Shown here piece after piece: positions 1 through 8,203 of a stretch of 64,000 nucleotides of DNA. Position numbers and translations under genes: made by a program. Where the stretch lies: NCBI RefSeq assembly GCF_002754315.1, contig NZ_PEFE01000001.1:1674001-1738000 (forward strand). The letters are read 5' to 3'. The notes below the pieces were generated by a model. The model was not told the origin of the DNA. It saw only the letters and a list, made by a program, of their open reading frames with translations, and made no database searches. Positions within the stretch are counted from its first letter, which is position 1. The number at the start of each line of letters is the position of its first letter. This DNA is from Flavobacterium sp. 11 (GTDB taxonomy: Bacteria; Bacteroidota; Bacteroidia; Flavobacteriales; Flavobacteriaceae).

Positions 1-1
1 A

Positions 2-667
2 TTTAATACCTTATTGAACAATCAAGGAGTTCGTCAAATTGTTCTGGCATTTGTTCCAGGTGCTACTGATGGAGTTGATCGTGCGATGGATGCAATATCT
101 TCCAGTGATGATTGTCCGGCAGATGTTTATTTTGTGATAGATAACGATGAATATCTTATCAATGCAGTGAATTTTGATATGGATAAAAAGATTCCAATTG
201 GTTTTAAAAATACAAATCAAGCTAATTTTAAGATTACAGTAAAGGGAATGTTGAATTTTACTGGAACCAATGCCGTTTATTTACACGATAAAACAACCGA
301 TTTATACCACGACATCAAAAACGATTTCTATGATTTGACATTGCCGGCAGGAGTAAACAATACACAATTTGAAATTACTTTTAAAAACAATGTTGCTTTA
401 GGAGTTGACGAAACAGCTCGCCAAAGTTTTGTGGTTTATCAAAATAACACAACTAAGAACTTAACCATTAGTAATCCATTATTACTGGATCTTGCTACTT
501 GCAATTTGTATGATGTAGCCGGAAAATTAATTTTTAATAAAAAAGATTTAGGATCGAATTCGTCTTATACCTTTTCTACTTCGGGACTTAGTGATGGAAT
601 TTATATCGTTAAAATAGCAAATAAAGATAAAATTGAAGTTGGTCAAAAAATAATTATCAGAAGATAA
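2..667 (+). CDS. C-terminal part of a T9SS-secreted protein (5'-truncated by window)
   Basis: The frame is open to the window edge, so the true start lies upstream; the first start-like codon inside is a TTG at 14. The last ~75 residues form a type IX secretion (Por) type A sorting domain: a beta-rich stretch, then 'LYDVAGKLIF', a SGLSDGIYIVKI segment and a basic C-terminal end (IIIRR). This domain directs export through the outer membrane by the T9SS and anchoring or release at the cell surface. The upstream ~140 residues are beta-rich without a catalytic motif I recognise, so the protein's own function is unknown. A terminator follows directly. Confidence 0.8.
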   Translation, partial: FNTLLNNQGVRQIVLAFVPGATDGVDRAMDAISSSDDCPADVYFVIDNDEYLINAVNFDMDKKIPIGFKNTNQANFKITVKGMLNFTGTNAVYLHDKTTDLYHDIKNDFYDLTLPAGVNNTQFEITFKNNVALGVDETARQSFVVYQNNTTKNLTISNPLLLDLATCNLYDVAGKLIFNKKDLGSNSSYTFSTSGLSDGIYIVKIANKDKIEVGQKIIIRR

Positions 668-688
668 GAGTCAACATAAATGAAAAAA

Positions 689-715
689 ATGCAATCTGTA
701 AGGGTTGCATTTTTA
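689..715 (+). terminator. Intrinsic terminator after the T9SS protein gene
   Basis: ATGCAA at 689-694 pairs with TTGCAT at 705-710 and is followed by a T-rich run; A-rich sequence lies upstream. The downstream arm contains the TTG that would serve as the -33 element of the next promoter, so terminator and promoter overlap. Confidence 0.6.
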
Positions 716-736
716 TTAGATATAATTTTACCTTTG
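705..736 (+). promoter_or_regulatory. Bacteroidota-type promoter for the PLP enzyme gene
   Basis: TACCTTTG at 729-736 fits the TAnnTTTG -7 box exactly. A TTG at 705-707 sits 21 bases upstream, close to the usual -33 spacing. Transcription would begin near 741-743, which makes the GTG overlapping the box at 736 unusable as a start from this promoter. Confidence 0.65.
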
Positions 737-753
737 TGCCAAAATCACTTTCC

Positions 754-1650
754 TTGAATCAACAGGTAACATCTCCGTTTCTAAACTCTATTTCAGTAGC
801 CATTAAACGGGAGGATTTGATTCACCCTTTTGTTTCCGGAAATAAATTCAGAAAGCTGAAATACAATTTGCTGCAAGCGAAAACGGAGCATTTTGAAACG
901 CTACTTACTTTTGGAGGCGCTTTTTCAAATCATATCGCAGCAGTAGCTTTTGCAGGGAAAGAAAAAGGATTTAAAACCATAGGAATTATTCGTGGGGATG
1001 AATTAGGGAGTAAAATAGCAGAGAATCCCACATTGGCATTCGCTCAAAATTGCGGAATGCAATTGGAATTTATTTCTAGAGAAGAGTACCGCTTAAAAAG
1101 CGAGGCTTCATTTTTAGAGAAATTAAAACAGCAATTTGGCGATTTTTATCTAATACCTGAAGGAGGAACAAATGCTTTAGCCATCAAAGGGTGTCAAGAG
1201 ATTCTAACTCCGGAAGATGCTGAATTTGATTATATTTGTTGCTCAATAGGAACAGGCGGTACTATTTCTGGAATTATTAACAGTGCTTTACCGCACCAAA
1301 AAGTTTTAGGATTTCCGGCTTTAAAAGGTGATTTTTTGAAAGAGGAAATTCGTAATTTTGTCCAAAATGAAAATTGGGACTTAATTACGGAGTATCATTT
1401 TGGGGGTTACGGGAAAGTAAATGAAGCCTTAATCGGATTCATTAATCAGTTTTACATGGAAAATCAGATTCCCTTGGACCCCATTTATACGGGAAAGATG
1501 GTTTTTGGCGTTATAGATTTAATTCAAAAAAACTATTTTCCTGCCGAATCAAAAATTTTACTAATTCATACAGGTGGAATTCAGGGAATTCAAGGAATGA
1601 ATATGAAATTAAGAAACAAACAATTACCAACAATCAATATCAATGTTTAA
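754..1650 (+). CDS. PLP-dependent D-cysteine desulfhydrase / ACC deaminase family enzyme
   Basis: Fold-type II PLP enzyme of the ACC deaminase/D-cysteine desulfhydrase family. The N-terminal 'KREDLIHPFVSGNKFRKLKYNL' region carries the Schiff-base lysine, followed by a GGAFSNH substrate-loop motif and a glycine-rich phosphate-binding GTGGTISG. Members degrade D-cysteine or related amino acids to pyruvate, ammonia and sulfide; the exact substrate cannot be read from sequence. The reading frame extends to a GTG at 736, but that codon overlaps the -7 box, so TTG 754 is the more likely start. The 3' end overlaps the next gene by 8 bases, indicating co-transcription. Confidence 0.85.
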   Translation: MNQQVTSPFLNSISVAIKREDLIHPFVSGNKFRKLKYNLLQAKTEHFETLLTFGGAFSNHIAAVAFAGKEKGFKTIGIIRGDELGSKIAENPTLAFAQNCGMQLEFISREEYRLKSEASFLEKLKQQFGDFYLIPEGGTNALAIKGCQEILTPEDAEFDYICCSIGTGGTISGIINSALPHQKVLGFPALKGDFLKEEIRNFVQNENWDLITEYHFGGYGKVNEALIGFINQFYMENQIPLDPIYTGKMVFGVIDLIQKNYFPAESKILLIHTGGIQGIQGMNMKLRNKQLPTININV

Positions 1651-2551
1651 AAAAATCCTACTGCTTCTTACCATAATTACTTTGATAGGTTGTAATGCCG
1701 CAAAACCTGTTATTGTAACAAAGAAAGCTCCCATAAAACCAAAACCAGAGGTAGTACGCACGATAAAAAAACCAGCTGCGTCAAATCCTGCCACTACAAG
1801 ACCAACAGTTGCAAAACCGGTAAAAAAAGAACAAGGTAATCGGGAAACAGAAGTAATTGTTTCAACTTCAAAAACAGTGGTTACTAATGATGTTATTGTA
1901 TCGTATATTTCTAAATTTAAAGAAATTGCGATGGGAAACATGAAAAATTATGGGATTCCCGCAAGTATTATTTTGGCTCAGGGGATTTTAGAATCAGGTG
2001 CAGGAAGAGGTGATTTAGCAATAAGTGCCAATAATCATTTTGGAATAAAATGTCACGTAGGATGGACAGGAGAAAGCGTTAAGCATGACGATGATTCTGA
2101 CCAGGAGTGCTTTAGGAAATATGACAATCCTTCAGAATCCTTCAAAGATCACGCGTTATTTTTGACAGGAAGAAGCAGGTATTCCAAGCTGTTTGAATTC
2201 TCAAAAGGCGATTATAAAGCTTGGGCAAAAGGGCTAAGAGCTGCAGGTTATGCTACAGATCCAAAATATCCGGATAAGTTGATTTCTTATATTGAGCGCT
2301 ACAATTTGCATCAATATGACAATCAGGTTTTAGATGTAAATTATGTGTCTAATGAAAAACAAATGGTTGAAGAATTAACGATTGAATCTAGAAATACAAT
2401 CAATCAAGACTTATTTTCATACGTTGTTCAAAAAGGGGATACGCTGTATTCCATTTCAAAAAAATTCGATTTAAAGGTTGATGATTTAAAACAAAAAAAT
2501 AATCTTTCTGACAATACACTTTCTATTGGACAGAGGTTGATGGTAAAATAA
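1643..2551 (+). CDS. Glucosaminidase (GH73-like) lipoprotein with C-terminal LysM
   Basis: The N-terminus is a lipoprotein signal (MFKK, hydrophobic core, lipobox LIGC with Cys 17). A Pro/Lys/Thr-rich linker follows, then a glucosaminidase domain (about 90-230) with PASIILAQGILESGAGRGDLA, containing the family's catalytic Glu, and FGIKC. The last ~45 residues are a LysM peptidoglycan-binding module (YVVQKGDTLYSISKKF). It probably cleaves the GlcNAc-beta-1,4-MurNAc bond of peptidoglycan during wall growth or cell separation. It overlaps the upstream PLP enzyme gene and lies 32 bases before hemL. The function call is firm; the physiological role is inferred. Confidence 0.88.
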   Translation: MFKKILLLLTIITLIGCNAAKPVIVTKKAPIKPKPEVVRTIKKPAASNPATTRPTVAKPVKKEQGNRETEVIVSTSKTVVTNDVIVSYISKFKEIAMGNMKNYGIPASIILAQGILESGAGRGDLAISANNHFGIKCHVGWTGESVKHDDDSDQECFRKYDNPSESFKDHALFLTGRSRYSKLFEFSKGDYKAWAKGLRAAGYATDPKYPDKLISYIERYNLHQYDNQVLDVNYVSNEKQMVEELTIESRNTINQDLFSYVVQKGDTLYSISKKFDLKVDDLKQKNNLSDNTLSIGQRLMVK

Positions 2552-2583
2552 TTGAAAAAATAACTATAATTCATAATTCATAA

Positions 2584-3870
2584 ATGTTGTATAAAAGAAG
2601 CAGTCAGCTTTTTGCTGAAGCAGAAAAAGTAATTCCAGGAGGTGTAAATTCGCCAGTAAGAGCTTTTAAAGCGGTGGGTGGAACTCCAATTTTTGTCAAA
2701 AGTGCCAAAGGTGCTTATTTGTACGATGAAGATGGAAACCGTTTGATTGACTATATCAATTCTTGGGGACCGATGATTTTAGGACACGCTTACGAACCGG
2801 TAGTACAAGCCGTGATTGAGAAAGCTAAGTTAGGAACCTCATTTGGGATGCCAACAGAATTGGAAACTCAAATTGCAGCTTTGGCTGTTTCCATGGTTCC
2901 AAATATCGATAAAATTAGATTTGTAAATTCAGGTACCGAAGCCTGTATGAGTGCTGTAAGATTGGCTCGCGGATTTACCAAAAGAGATAAAATAATAAAA
3001 TTTGCAGGTTGTTATCACGGTCATTCGGATTCGTTTTTAATCCAAGCCGGAAGTGGAGCAATTACTTTTGGTTCGCCAAACAGTCCCGGAGTTACAGCTG
3101 GAACGGCCAAAGATACTTTGCTTGCAAAATACAATGACTTAGAAAATGTAGCGACTTTAATTGAAGCCAATAAAAATGAAATTGCAGCTATAATCGTAGA
3201 ACCTGTTGCGGGGAATATGGGTTGTATTCCGCCAAATAAAGGCTTTTTGGAAGGCTTGCGCCAATTGTGTACCGATAATGGAATTCTATTGATTTTTGAT
3301 GAGGTTATGACTGGTTTCAGACTCGCTAGAGGTGGTGTTCAGGAATTATTCAATATAACTGCTGATATTGTTTGCTTCGGGAAAGTAATTGGTGGAGGAT
3401 TGCCTGTTGGTGCTTTTGCTGCCCGTGAAGAAATTATGAATTACCTAGCTCCGTTAGGTCCCGTTTATCAGGCAGGAACATTGTCTGGAAATCCGTTGGC
3501 AATGGCGGCTGGATTGGCAATGTTGCAAGCTTTAGATACGGATCGTGCTATTTTTCAAAGATTAGAAGAGAAAACAGCGTATTTGGCTGCAGGAATTGAT
3601 AAAGTGTTGAAAGCAAATAACGTTACATTTACAATCAACAGTATTGGATCGATGATTTCAGTTCATTTTGATGCTGCTCCGGTTGTTGATTTTCAAACCG
3701 CTGCAAACGGCGATAACGAAACGTTCAAGAAATTCTTTCACGGATTATTGCAAGAAGGAATTTATATTGCGCCCTCTGCTTATGAAACGTGGTTTATTAC
3801 CGATGCATTAACGTATGAGGATTTAGATTTTACCATTCAAGCCATAGATAAAGTTTCGAAAGCATTTTAA
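2584..3870 (+). CDS. hemL: Glutamate-1-semialdehyde 2,1-aminomutase
   Basis: Class III PLP aminotransferase fold, 428 residues, the normal length for HemL. It converts glutamate-1-semialdehyde to 5-aminolevulinate in the C5 pathway of tetrapyrrole synthesis. Visible motifs are [11 protein letters not shown] at the N-terminus, [24 protein letters not shown], the cofactor-binding FDEVMTGFR and Lys 267 in [15 protein letters not shown] as the Schiff-base lysine. The ATG follows a short AT-rich direct repeat (ATAATTCATAATTCATAA). A strong terminator follows, so hemL ends this transcription unit. Haem supply suits the cytochrome-rich genes nearby, but a link is only inference. Confidence 0.95.
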   Translation: MLYKRSSQLFAEAEKVIPGGVNSPVRAFKAVGGTPIFVKSAKGAYLYDEDGNRLIDYINSWGPMILGHAYEPVVQAVIEKAKLGTSFGMPTELETQIAALAVSMVPNIDKIRFVNSGTEACMSAVRLARGFTKRDKIIKFAGCYHGHSDSFLIQAGSGAITFGSPNSPGVTAGTAKDTLLAKYNDLENVATLIEANKNEIAAIIVEPVAGNMGCIPPNKGFLEGLRQLCTDNGILLIFDEVMTGFRLARGGVQELFNITADIVCFGKVIGGGLPVGAFAAREEIMNYLAPLGPVYQAGTLSGNPLAMAAGLAMLQALDTDRAIFQRLEEKTAYLAAGIDKVLKANNVTFTINSIGSMISVHFDAAPVVDFQTAANGDNETFKKFFHGLLQEGIYIAPSAYETWFITDALTYEDLDFTIQAIDKVSKAF

Positions 3871-3876
3871 TAATAA

Positions 3877-3903
3877 AAAAGCCCCTGAATAGGGGCTTTT
3901 TTT
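3877..3903. terminator. Bidirectional intrinsic terminator after hemL
   Basis: AAGCCCCT-gaat-AGGGGCTT hairpin flanked by A-run and T-run. It separates hemL from the convergent Spy-like gene. Confidence 0.85.
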
Positions 3904-3936
3904 ATGAAATAAGATGAAGTATTTCAAGTAAACGGA

Positions 3937-4401
3937 TTATTTTTTATCACCCGTTTCTGCTGGTTTTCTGTCTTTATGGTGCATCATTCTTTTTTTCATT
4001 CCGTGATGTCTTTTCGATTTCATGTCATCCCATTTTTTATATTGTTCTGGAGTAAGAATTTTTTTCACTCTTTCTTTCATAACAATTTGCTCGTCTAACA
4101 TTTTGCTTTTTTTAGCAAAAAGTTCGTCAGAAGTAAGTTGTTTTTTATCCGAATCTTTAGTTGCTTTTCGTTCTGCCATTTTAGCTTCTCTTTTGGCACT
4201 TTGTTCCGCGATGATTTTACTCATTTCTTTTTGCTGTGAAGCATTCAAATCTAATTCCTGAGTCAATTTTTTTAAATGCAATTGGTTTCTTTGCTCAGGA
4301 GTCATTTGCTCTATTTTGGCTCTCTCTGGTCTTGCTTTTCTTTCTTGTGCAAAGCTTGTCATTCCGACAACTAATAATGCAACGATAAATAATTTTTTCA
4401 T
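3937..4401 (-). CDS. Spy/CpxP-like periplasmic protein with LTxxQ-type repeats
   Basis: 154 residues with a Sec signal peptide (MKKLFIVALLVVGMTSFAQ, cleavage after FAQ). The mature part is highly charged and predicted helical, with MTPEQRNQLHLKKL near residues 33-46 and ILTPEQYKKW near 115-124, which match the LTxxQ pattern of Spy/CpxP periplasmic chaperones. The C-terminus is His/Met/Lys-rich (HHGMKKRMMHH) and could bind metal. It is divergent from the cytochrome c/nos operon. A periplasmic stress-chaperone or metal-sensing role is inferred from the family only. Confidence 0.7.
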   Translation of the reverse strand: MKKLFIVALLVVGMTSFAQERKARPERAKIEQMTPEQRNQLHLKKLTQELDLNASQQKEMSKIIAEQSAKREAKMAERKATKDSDKKQLTSDELFAKKSKMLDEQIVMKERVKKILTPEQYKKWDDMKSKRHHGMKKRMMHHKDRKPAETGDKK

Positions 4402-4526
4402 ATGTATTGTTTTAAGTTTTATGCATATAGGACAAGGATAGCATTTAAAAGTTTAATCGTTAACAAAAGTTTATCGTTTGATTTTCTGATTAGAAGTAGA
4501 AAAATCATAAAAAATACTTGATTAAG

Positions 4527-4571
4527 TATGATTCCAGTCATAATTAATGCGCTAATCTAATCGCAAATTTG
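4527..4571 (+). promoter_or_regulatory. Fnr-type operator and promoter of the nos operon
   Basis: TATGAT-tcca-GTCATA at 4527-4542 is a near-perfect dyad (one mismatched pair) of the Fnr/Dnr TGAT-N4-ATCA type. A weak -7 box CAAATTTG ends at 4571, 36.5 bases from the dyad centre, which would put the operator near -42 from the transcription start. This is the position of class II activation. Three other dyads in the window show nearly the same geometry. The site is read directly; the binding protein is inferred. Confidence 0.6.
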
Positions 4572-4595
4572 TTAAACAATTCTAAAAACAATTTT

Positions 4596-5084
4596 ATGTA
4601 CAAATTAACTTTTTTTGTAGTTGCATTCGTAATGTTAACTTCATGTGGTGATAAAACCAAAACTAATGATGACTTTTCAAAAGATACTGCTGCTCCATCT
4701 GAGGAATCTGCTACTAACTCAACCGATGCGGCTACGTATGATCCAAACAGAGGTATTGGAAAACACACATCGGTTGATTTAAGTGATAAATTAGATGAAG
4801 CAATGGCTGCCGAAGGAGAAAAAATCCAATCCGTTAAATGTTCTTCTTGCCATAAATTGACTGATGAAAAATTAGTTGGCCCAGGATGGAAAGGAGTTAC
4901 TCAAAGACAAAAACCAGAATGGATTATGAATTTCATCACTAATCCAGATCCAATGATTGATAAAGATCCAAAACTTCAAGCGCAACTAGAACTTTGTTTA
5001 GTTCGTATGCCAAATCAAGCATTGACTGATGTTGACGCAAGAAACTTATTGGAATATATGCGTAAAAATGATGGAGTAAAATAA
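4596..5084 (+). CDS. Lipoprotein c-type cytochrome of the nos operon
   Basis: Mono-haem cytochrome c. From ATG 4596 the product has a lipoprotein signal ending in LTSC (Cys 17), an acidic Ser/Thr linker, and a cytochrome domain with CSSCH at residues 82-86 and a Met in CLVRMPNQ as probable axial ligand. An upstream in-frame TTG at 4569 lies inside the likely -7 box, so it is not the start. Its position 16 bases before nosZ suggests it carries electrons to nitrous oxide reductase at the outer face of the inner membrane or in the periplasm. It is the first gene behind the Fnr-type site. Confidence 0.88.
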   Translation: MYKLTFFVVAFVMLTSCGDKTKTNDDFSKDTAAPSEESATNSTDAATYDPNRGIGKHTSVDLSDKLDEAMAAEGEKIQSVKCSSCHKLTDEKLVGPGWKGVTQRQKPEWIMNFITNPDPMIDKDPKLQAQLELCLVRMPNQALTDVDARNLLEYMRKNDGVK

Positions 5085-5100
5085 TTTAACTCAAAATAAT

Positions 5101-7074
5101 ATGAACAATATTTTTATAAAAACCAGTCTTGCGATAGTCTTGGTAAGTGCACTTTTTGGTTCTTGCAGACCAAAAGATACTGCAGATGCCGTAAGTGGGG
5201 ACGCAGCTCAAAAAGCGTATGTTGCTCCAGGAAAATATGACGAATTCTATAATTTCGTTTCAGGAGGTTTTAGTGGTCAAATGAGTGTATATGGTTTGCC
5301 AAGTGCAAGATTATTGAGAGTAGTTCCAATATTTTCCCAAGATCCTCAAACTGGTTACGGATACAGCGAAGAAACGAAACCAATGTTGAATACTTCTCAC
5401 GGTTATGTGCCTTGGGACGATCAGCACCATTTAGAATTGTCTCAAACCAAAGGTGAGGTTGATGGTCGTTGGATTTTTGCCAATGCCAATAACACGCCAA
5501 GAATTGCCCGTGTTGATTTGAAAACGTTCAAAACGGTTGAAATAATTGAGTTGCCGAATAGTGCAGGAAATCACTCTTCTCCATTTATTACTGAAAACAC
5601 AGAATATGTGGTGGCAGGAACCCGATTCAGCGTTCCTACGGATAATGCAAACGGTGATGTGCCTATCAATACCTACAAACAAAATTTCAAAGGCTATTTG
5701 AGTTTTGTAAAAGTAGGCAAGGAAGGTCAGATGGATATCGCTTTCCAAATTGAAGCGCCGGGAGTAAATTTCGACTTGAGTCATGCCGGTAAAGGCAAAT
5801 CTCACGGTTGGTTTTTCTTCTCTTGTTACAATACAGAACAAGCCAATACTTTACTGGAAGTGAATGCTTCACAGAATGATAAAGATTATATTATGGCGGT
5901 GAATTGGAAAAAAGCCGAAGAGTACATTAAAGCCGGAAAAGGGAAAAAGGTAAAAGCTAAATATGTACACAATACTTGGGACGAAAAAACGCATACAGCA
6001 AAATCTGAAATGAGAACTGAAGTATTAGTTTTGGATTCTAAAGTCTTAAAAGACATTTGCTACATGATTCCTTGTCCAAAATCACCTCATGGATGTGATG
6101 TAGATCCTACAGGAGAATACATTATAGGCAGCGGAAAATTAGCGGCTTTAATTCCTGTCTTTAGTTTTGACAAAATGAAAAATGCTATTGCAAAAAAACA
6201 ATTTGATGGAGAGTATGAAGGTATTCCGGTTATCAAATACGAAGCAGCTTTATATGGTGAGGTTAAAAAACCGGGATTAGGACCATTACATACTGAGTTT
6301 GATGGAAAAGGAAATGCATATACTACTTTCTTTGTTTCTTCCGAAGTGGTGAAATGGGACATTAAAACATTGAAAGTTTTAGATAGAGCACCTACTTATT
6401 ATTCTCCTGGACACCTTTCTATTCCTGGTGGCGACAGTAAAAAACCATTTGGAAAATACATGGTCGTTTATAATAAAATTACCAAAGACAGATACTTGCC
6501 TACTGGACCTGAACTAGCTCAAAGTGCGCAATTGTTTGATATTAGCGGAGATAAAATGAAACTTATATTAGATTATCCAACTATTGGAGAACCCCATTAT
6601 GCACAATCTGCTCCGGCTGATTTAATCAGGAATAATGGTCAGTTGAAATTTTATAAAATCGAAGAAAATAAACACCCTTATGTTGCCAAAGGAGAAAAAG
6701 AAGCTAAAGTAGTAAGACAAGGAAACCAAGTTCATGTGTATATGACTTCCATACGTTCTCACTTTGCTTCTGACAATATCGAAGGGGTTAAAGTGGGTGA
6801 TGAGGTGTATTTCCATGTCACTAATTTAGAACAAGATTGGGATGTACCCCATGGATTTGCTATAAAAGGTGCTGATAATGCCGAGTTGTTAATCATGCCG
6901 GGTGAAACAGCTACTTTGAAATGGATACCAAAAAAAGTAGGCATATTTCCTTTCTATTGTACTGATTTTTGTAGTGCGCTACACCAGGAAATGTCAGGAT
7001 ATTTAAGAGTTTCTCCAGCAGGAAGTACTGTTCCTCTCACATTTAGCTTGGGAACAAATATACCGGCTAAATAA
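5101..7074 (+). CDS. nosZ: Nitrous oxide reductase, clade II (Sec/lipoprotein type)
   Basis: Copper enzyme that reduces N2O to N2, the last denitrification step. The protein starts with a lipoprotein-like Sec signal (LFGSC, Cys 22) rather than a Tat signal, and is 657 residues, both typical of clade II NosZ of Bacteroidota. The N-terminal seven-bladed propeller region contains the CuZ-site histidines (DDQHHLELS, HGWFFFSCYN, SPHGCDVDP, GPLHTEF). The C-terminal cupredoxin domain has the CuA ligands: His 584 in VPHGF, then Cys 620, Cys 624, His 628 and Met 631. All CuA ligands are present, so it should be functional. A strong terminator hairpin follows. Confidence 0.96.
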   Translation: MNNIFIKTSLAIVLVSALFGSCRPKDTADAVSGDAAQKAYVAPGKYDEFYNFVSGGFSGQMSVYGLPSARLLRVVPIFSQDPQTGYGYSEETKPMLNTSHGYVPWDDQHHLELSQTKGEVDGRWIFANANNTPRIARVDLKTFKTVEIIELPNSAGNHSSPFITENTEYVVAGTRFSVPTDNANGDVPINTYKQNFKGYLSFVKVGKEGQMDIAFQIEAPGVNFDLSHAGKGKSHGWFFFSCYNTEQANTLLEVNASQNDKDYIMAVNWKKAEEYIKAGKGKKVKAKYVHNTWDEKTHTAKSEMRTEVLVLDSKVLKDICYMIPCPKSPHGCDVDPTGEYIIGSGKLAALIPVFSFDKMKNAIAKKQFDGEYEGIPVIKYEAALYGEVKKPGLGPLHTEFDGKGNAYTTFFVSSEVVKWDIKTLKVLDRAPTYYSPGHLSIPGGDSKKPFGKYMVVYNKITKDRYLPTGPELAQSAQLFDISGDKMKLILDYPTIGEPHYAQSAPADLIRNNGQLKFYKIEENKHPYVAKGEKEAKVVRQGNQVHVYMTSIRSHFASDNIEGVKVGDEVYFHVTNLEQDWDVPHGFAIKGADNAELLIMPGETATLKWIPKKVGIFPFYCTDFCSALHQEMSGYLRVSPAGSTVPLTFSLGTNIPAK

Positions 7075-7094
7075 GAATCACTTCAAATTCAAGA

Positions 7095-7126
7095 GGGAAC
7101 AAATTATTTAGTTTGTTCCCTTTTTT
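7095..7126 (+). terminator. Hairpin terminator between nosZ and the NosL-fusion gene
   Basis: GGGAACAAA at 7095-7103 pairs with TTTGTTCCC at 7112-7120, followed by six T. It lies only 13 bases before the next nos gene. It probably acts as a partial terminator or 3' stabiliser that gives more nosZ than accessory-gene transcript. Confidence 0.8.
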
Positions 7127-7138
7127 AATAAAAAAATC

Positions 7139-8155
7139 ATGAATAATTCAAACATTTCAACGCTTTCAAAAGTGATGCTTTTGTTGGTGATGGTACTATT
7201 AGTGTCATCTGTTTTTGTTCCAATGTGGAGAATTGAATTGTCAGCTCCTCAATATCCGGAAGGTTTAGTACTGCAACTACATGCTAATAAAATAGGTGGT
7301 GATGTCGAGATTATTAATGGATTGAACCATTATATTGGCATGAAAACCTTGCACAAAGAAGATTTTATAGAGTTTACCGTATTGCCTTATATCATTGGTT
7401 TTTTTGCATTATGTGCTTTGGTAGTTGCGGTAGTTGCTAAGAAAAAAGGACTTTATGCTTTGTTTATTTCGTTCATTCTTTTTGGAATATTAGCAGCAGT
7501 CGATTTTTATCGATGGAACTATGAATACGGACATAATCTAGATCCAAATGCAGCAATCAGAGTGCCAGGAATGTCGTATCAGCCGCCATTAATAGGATAC
7601 AAACAACTTCTGAATTTTGGAGCGTATTCTATTCCGGATAGTGGAGGATGGATGCTGATCGCATCGGGATTTTTATTGTTTTTACTAGTTATTAAAGAGG
7701 CTAATCTGTTGCAGAGATTCAAAAAATCAAGTACAACAACAGCTTTGTTTGTCTTTTTATCTTTGTCTTTTTTTTCCTGTGCCAAAACAGAAGTGGTTCC
7801 CATTAAATTGAACGTTGATACGTGCGATTTCTGTAAAATGACAATCGCCGATGGTAAATATGCGGCCGAAGTAATTACTGAAAAAGGAAGAGTCTACAAG
7901 TTTGACGATTTCATGTGTATGGTACATTATGGAAAAGAAAATTCCAACACAAAAATGACAACTTATTATGTGAATGATTATACCCAAGACAATGTTTTAA
8001 TTACTGCTGAAACTGCTTTTTTCCTTTCCGGAGGAACTATTCAAAGCCCTATGAGAGGCGGAATTATTGCTTTTTCTTCTGAAAATGACGCAAAAGAATT
8101 TGAAATAAAATTAAAAGCAAAACCAGTTACTTGGGAAGCAGTAATCGCAAAATAA
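7139..8155 (+). CDS. nosL: Fusion: polytopic membrane protein + NosL copper chaperone domain
   Basis: Two parts in one frame. Residues 1-195 form a membrane domain with about four transmembrane segments (near 10-30, 82-101, 104-124 and 170-188), like the integral membrane proteins seen beside clade II nosZ. Residues ~198-214 read as a complete lipoprotein signal (KK, hydrophobic stretch, SFFSC with Cys 214). Residues 215-338 are a NosL domain with Cys 229-x2-Cys 232 in TCDFCKM and a KFDDFMCM motif. NosL delivers Cu(I) to apo-NosZ. Whether the product stays intact or is cut at Cys 214 is open. No in-frame ATG sits right before the internal signal. Confidence 0.85.
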   Translation: MNNSNISTLSKVMLLLVMVLLVSSVFVPMWRIELSAPQYPEGLVLQLHANKIGGDVEIINGLNHYIGMKTLHKEDFIEFTVLPYIIGFFALCALVVAVVAKKKGLYALFISFILFGILAAVDFYRWNYEYGHNLDPNAAIRVPGMSYQPPLIGYKQLLNFGAYSIPDSGGWMLIASGFLLFLLVIKEANLLQRFKKSSTTTALFVFLSLSFFSCAKTEVVPIKLNVDTCDFCKMTIADGKYAAEVITEKGRVYKFDDFMCMVHYGKENSNTKMTTYYVNDYTQDNVLITAETAFFLSGGTIQSPMRGGIIAFSSENDAKEFEIKLKAKPVTWEAVIAK

Positions 8156-8203
8156 ACCAGTCTTTTTTCTTATTTAAATTCAGACGGTTTAATTTTAAAA
8201 ATA

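Noticed and set aside
4569..4595. TTG at 4569 as start of the cytochrome c gene
   Set aside because: It overlaps the predicted -7 box, and the ATG at 4596 gives a proper lipoprotein signal.
7139..8155. Frameshift or assembly error joining two genes
   Set aside because: The frame is continuous with normal codon use through the junction, and the linker reads as a signal peptide; no stop or start remnant is visible.
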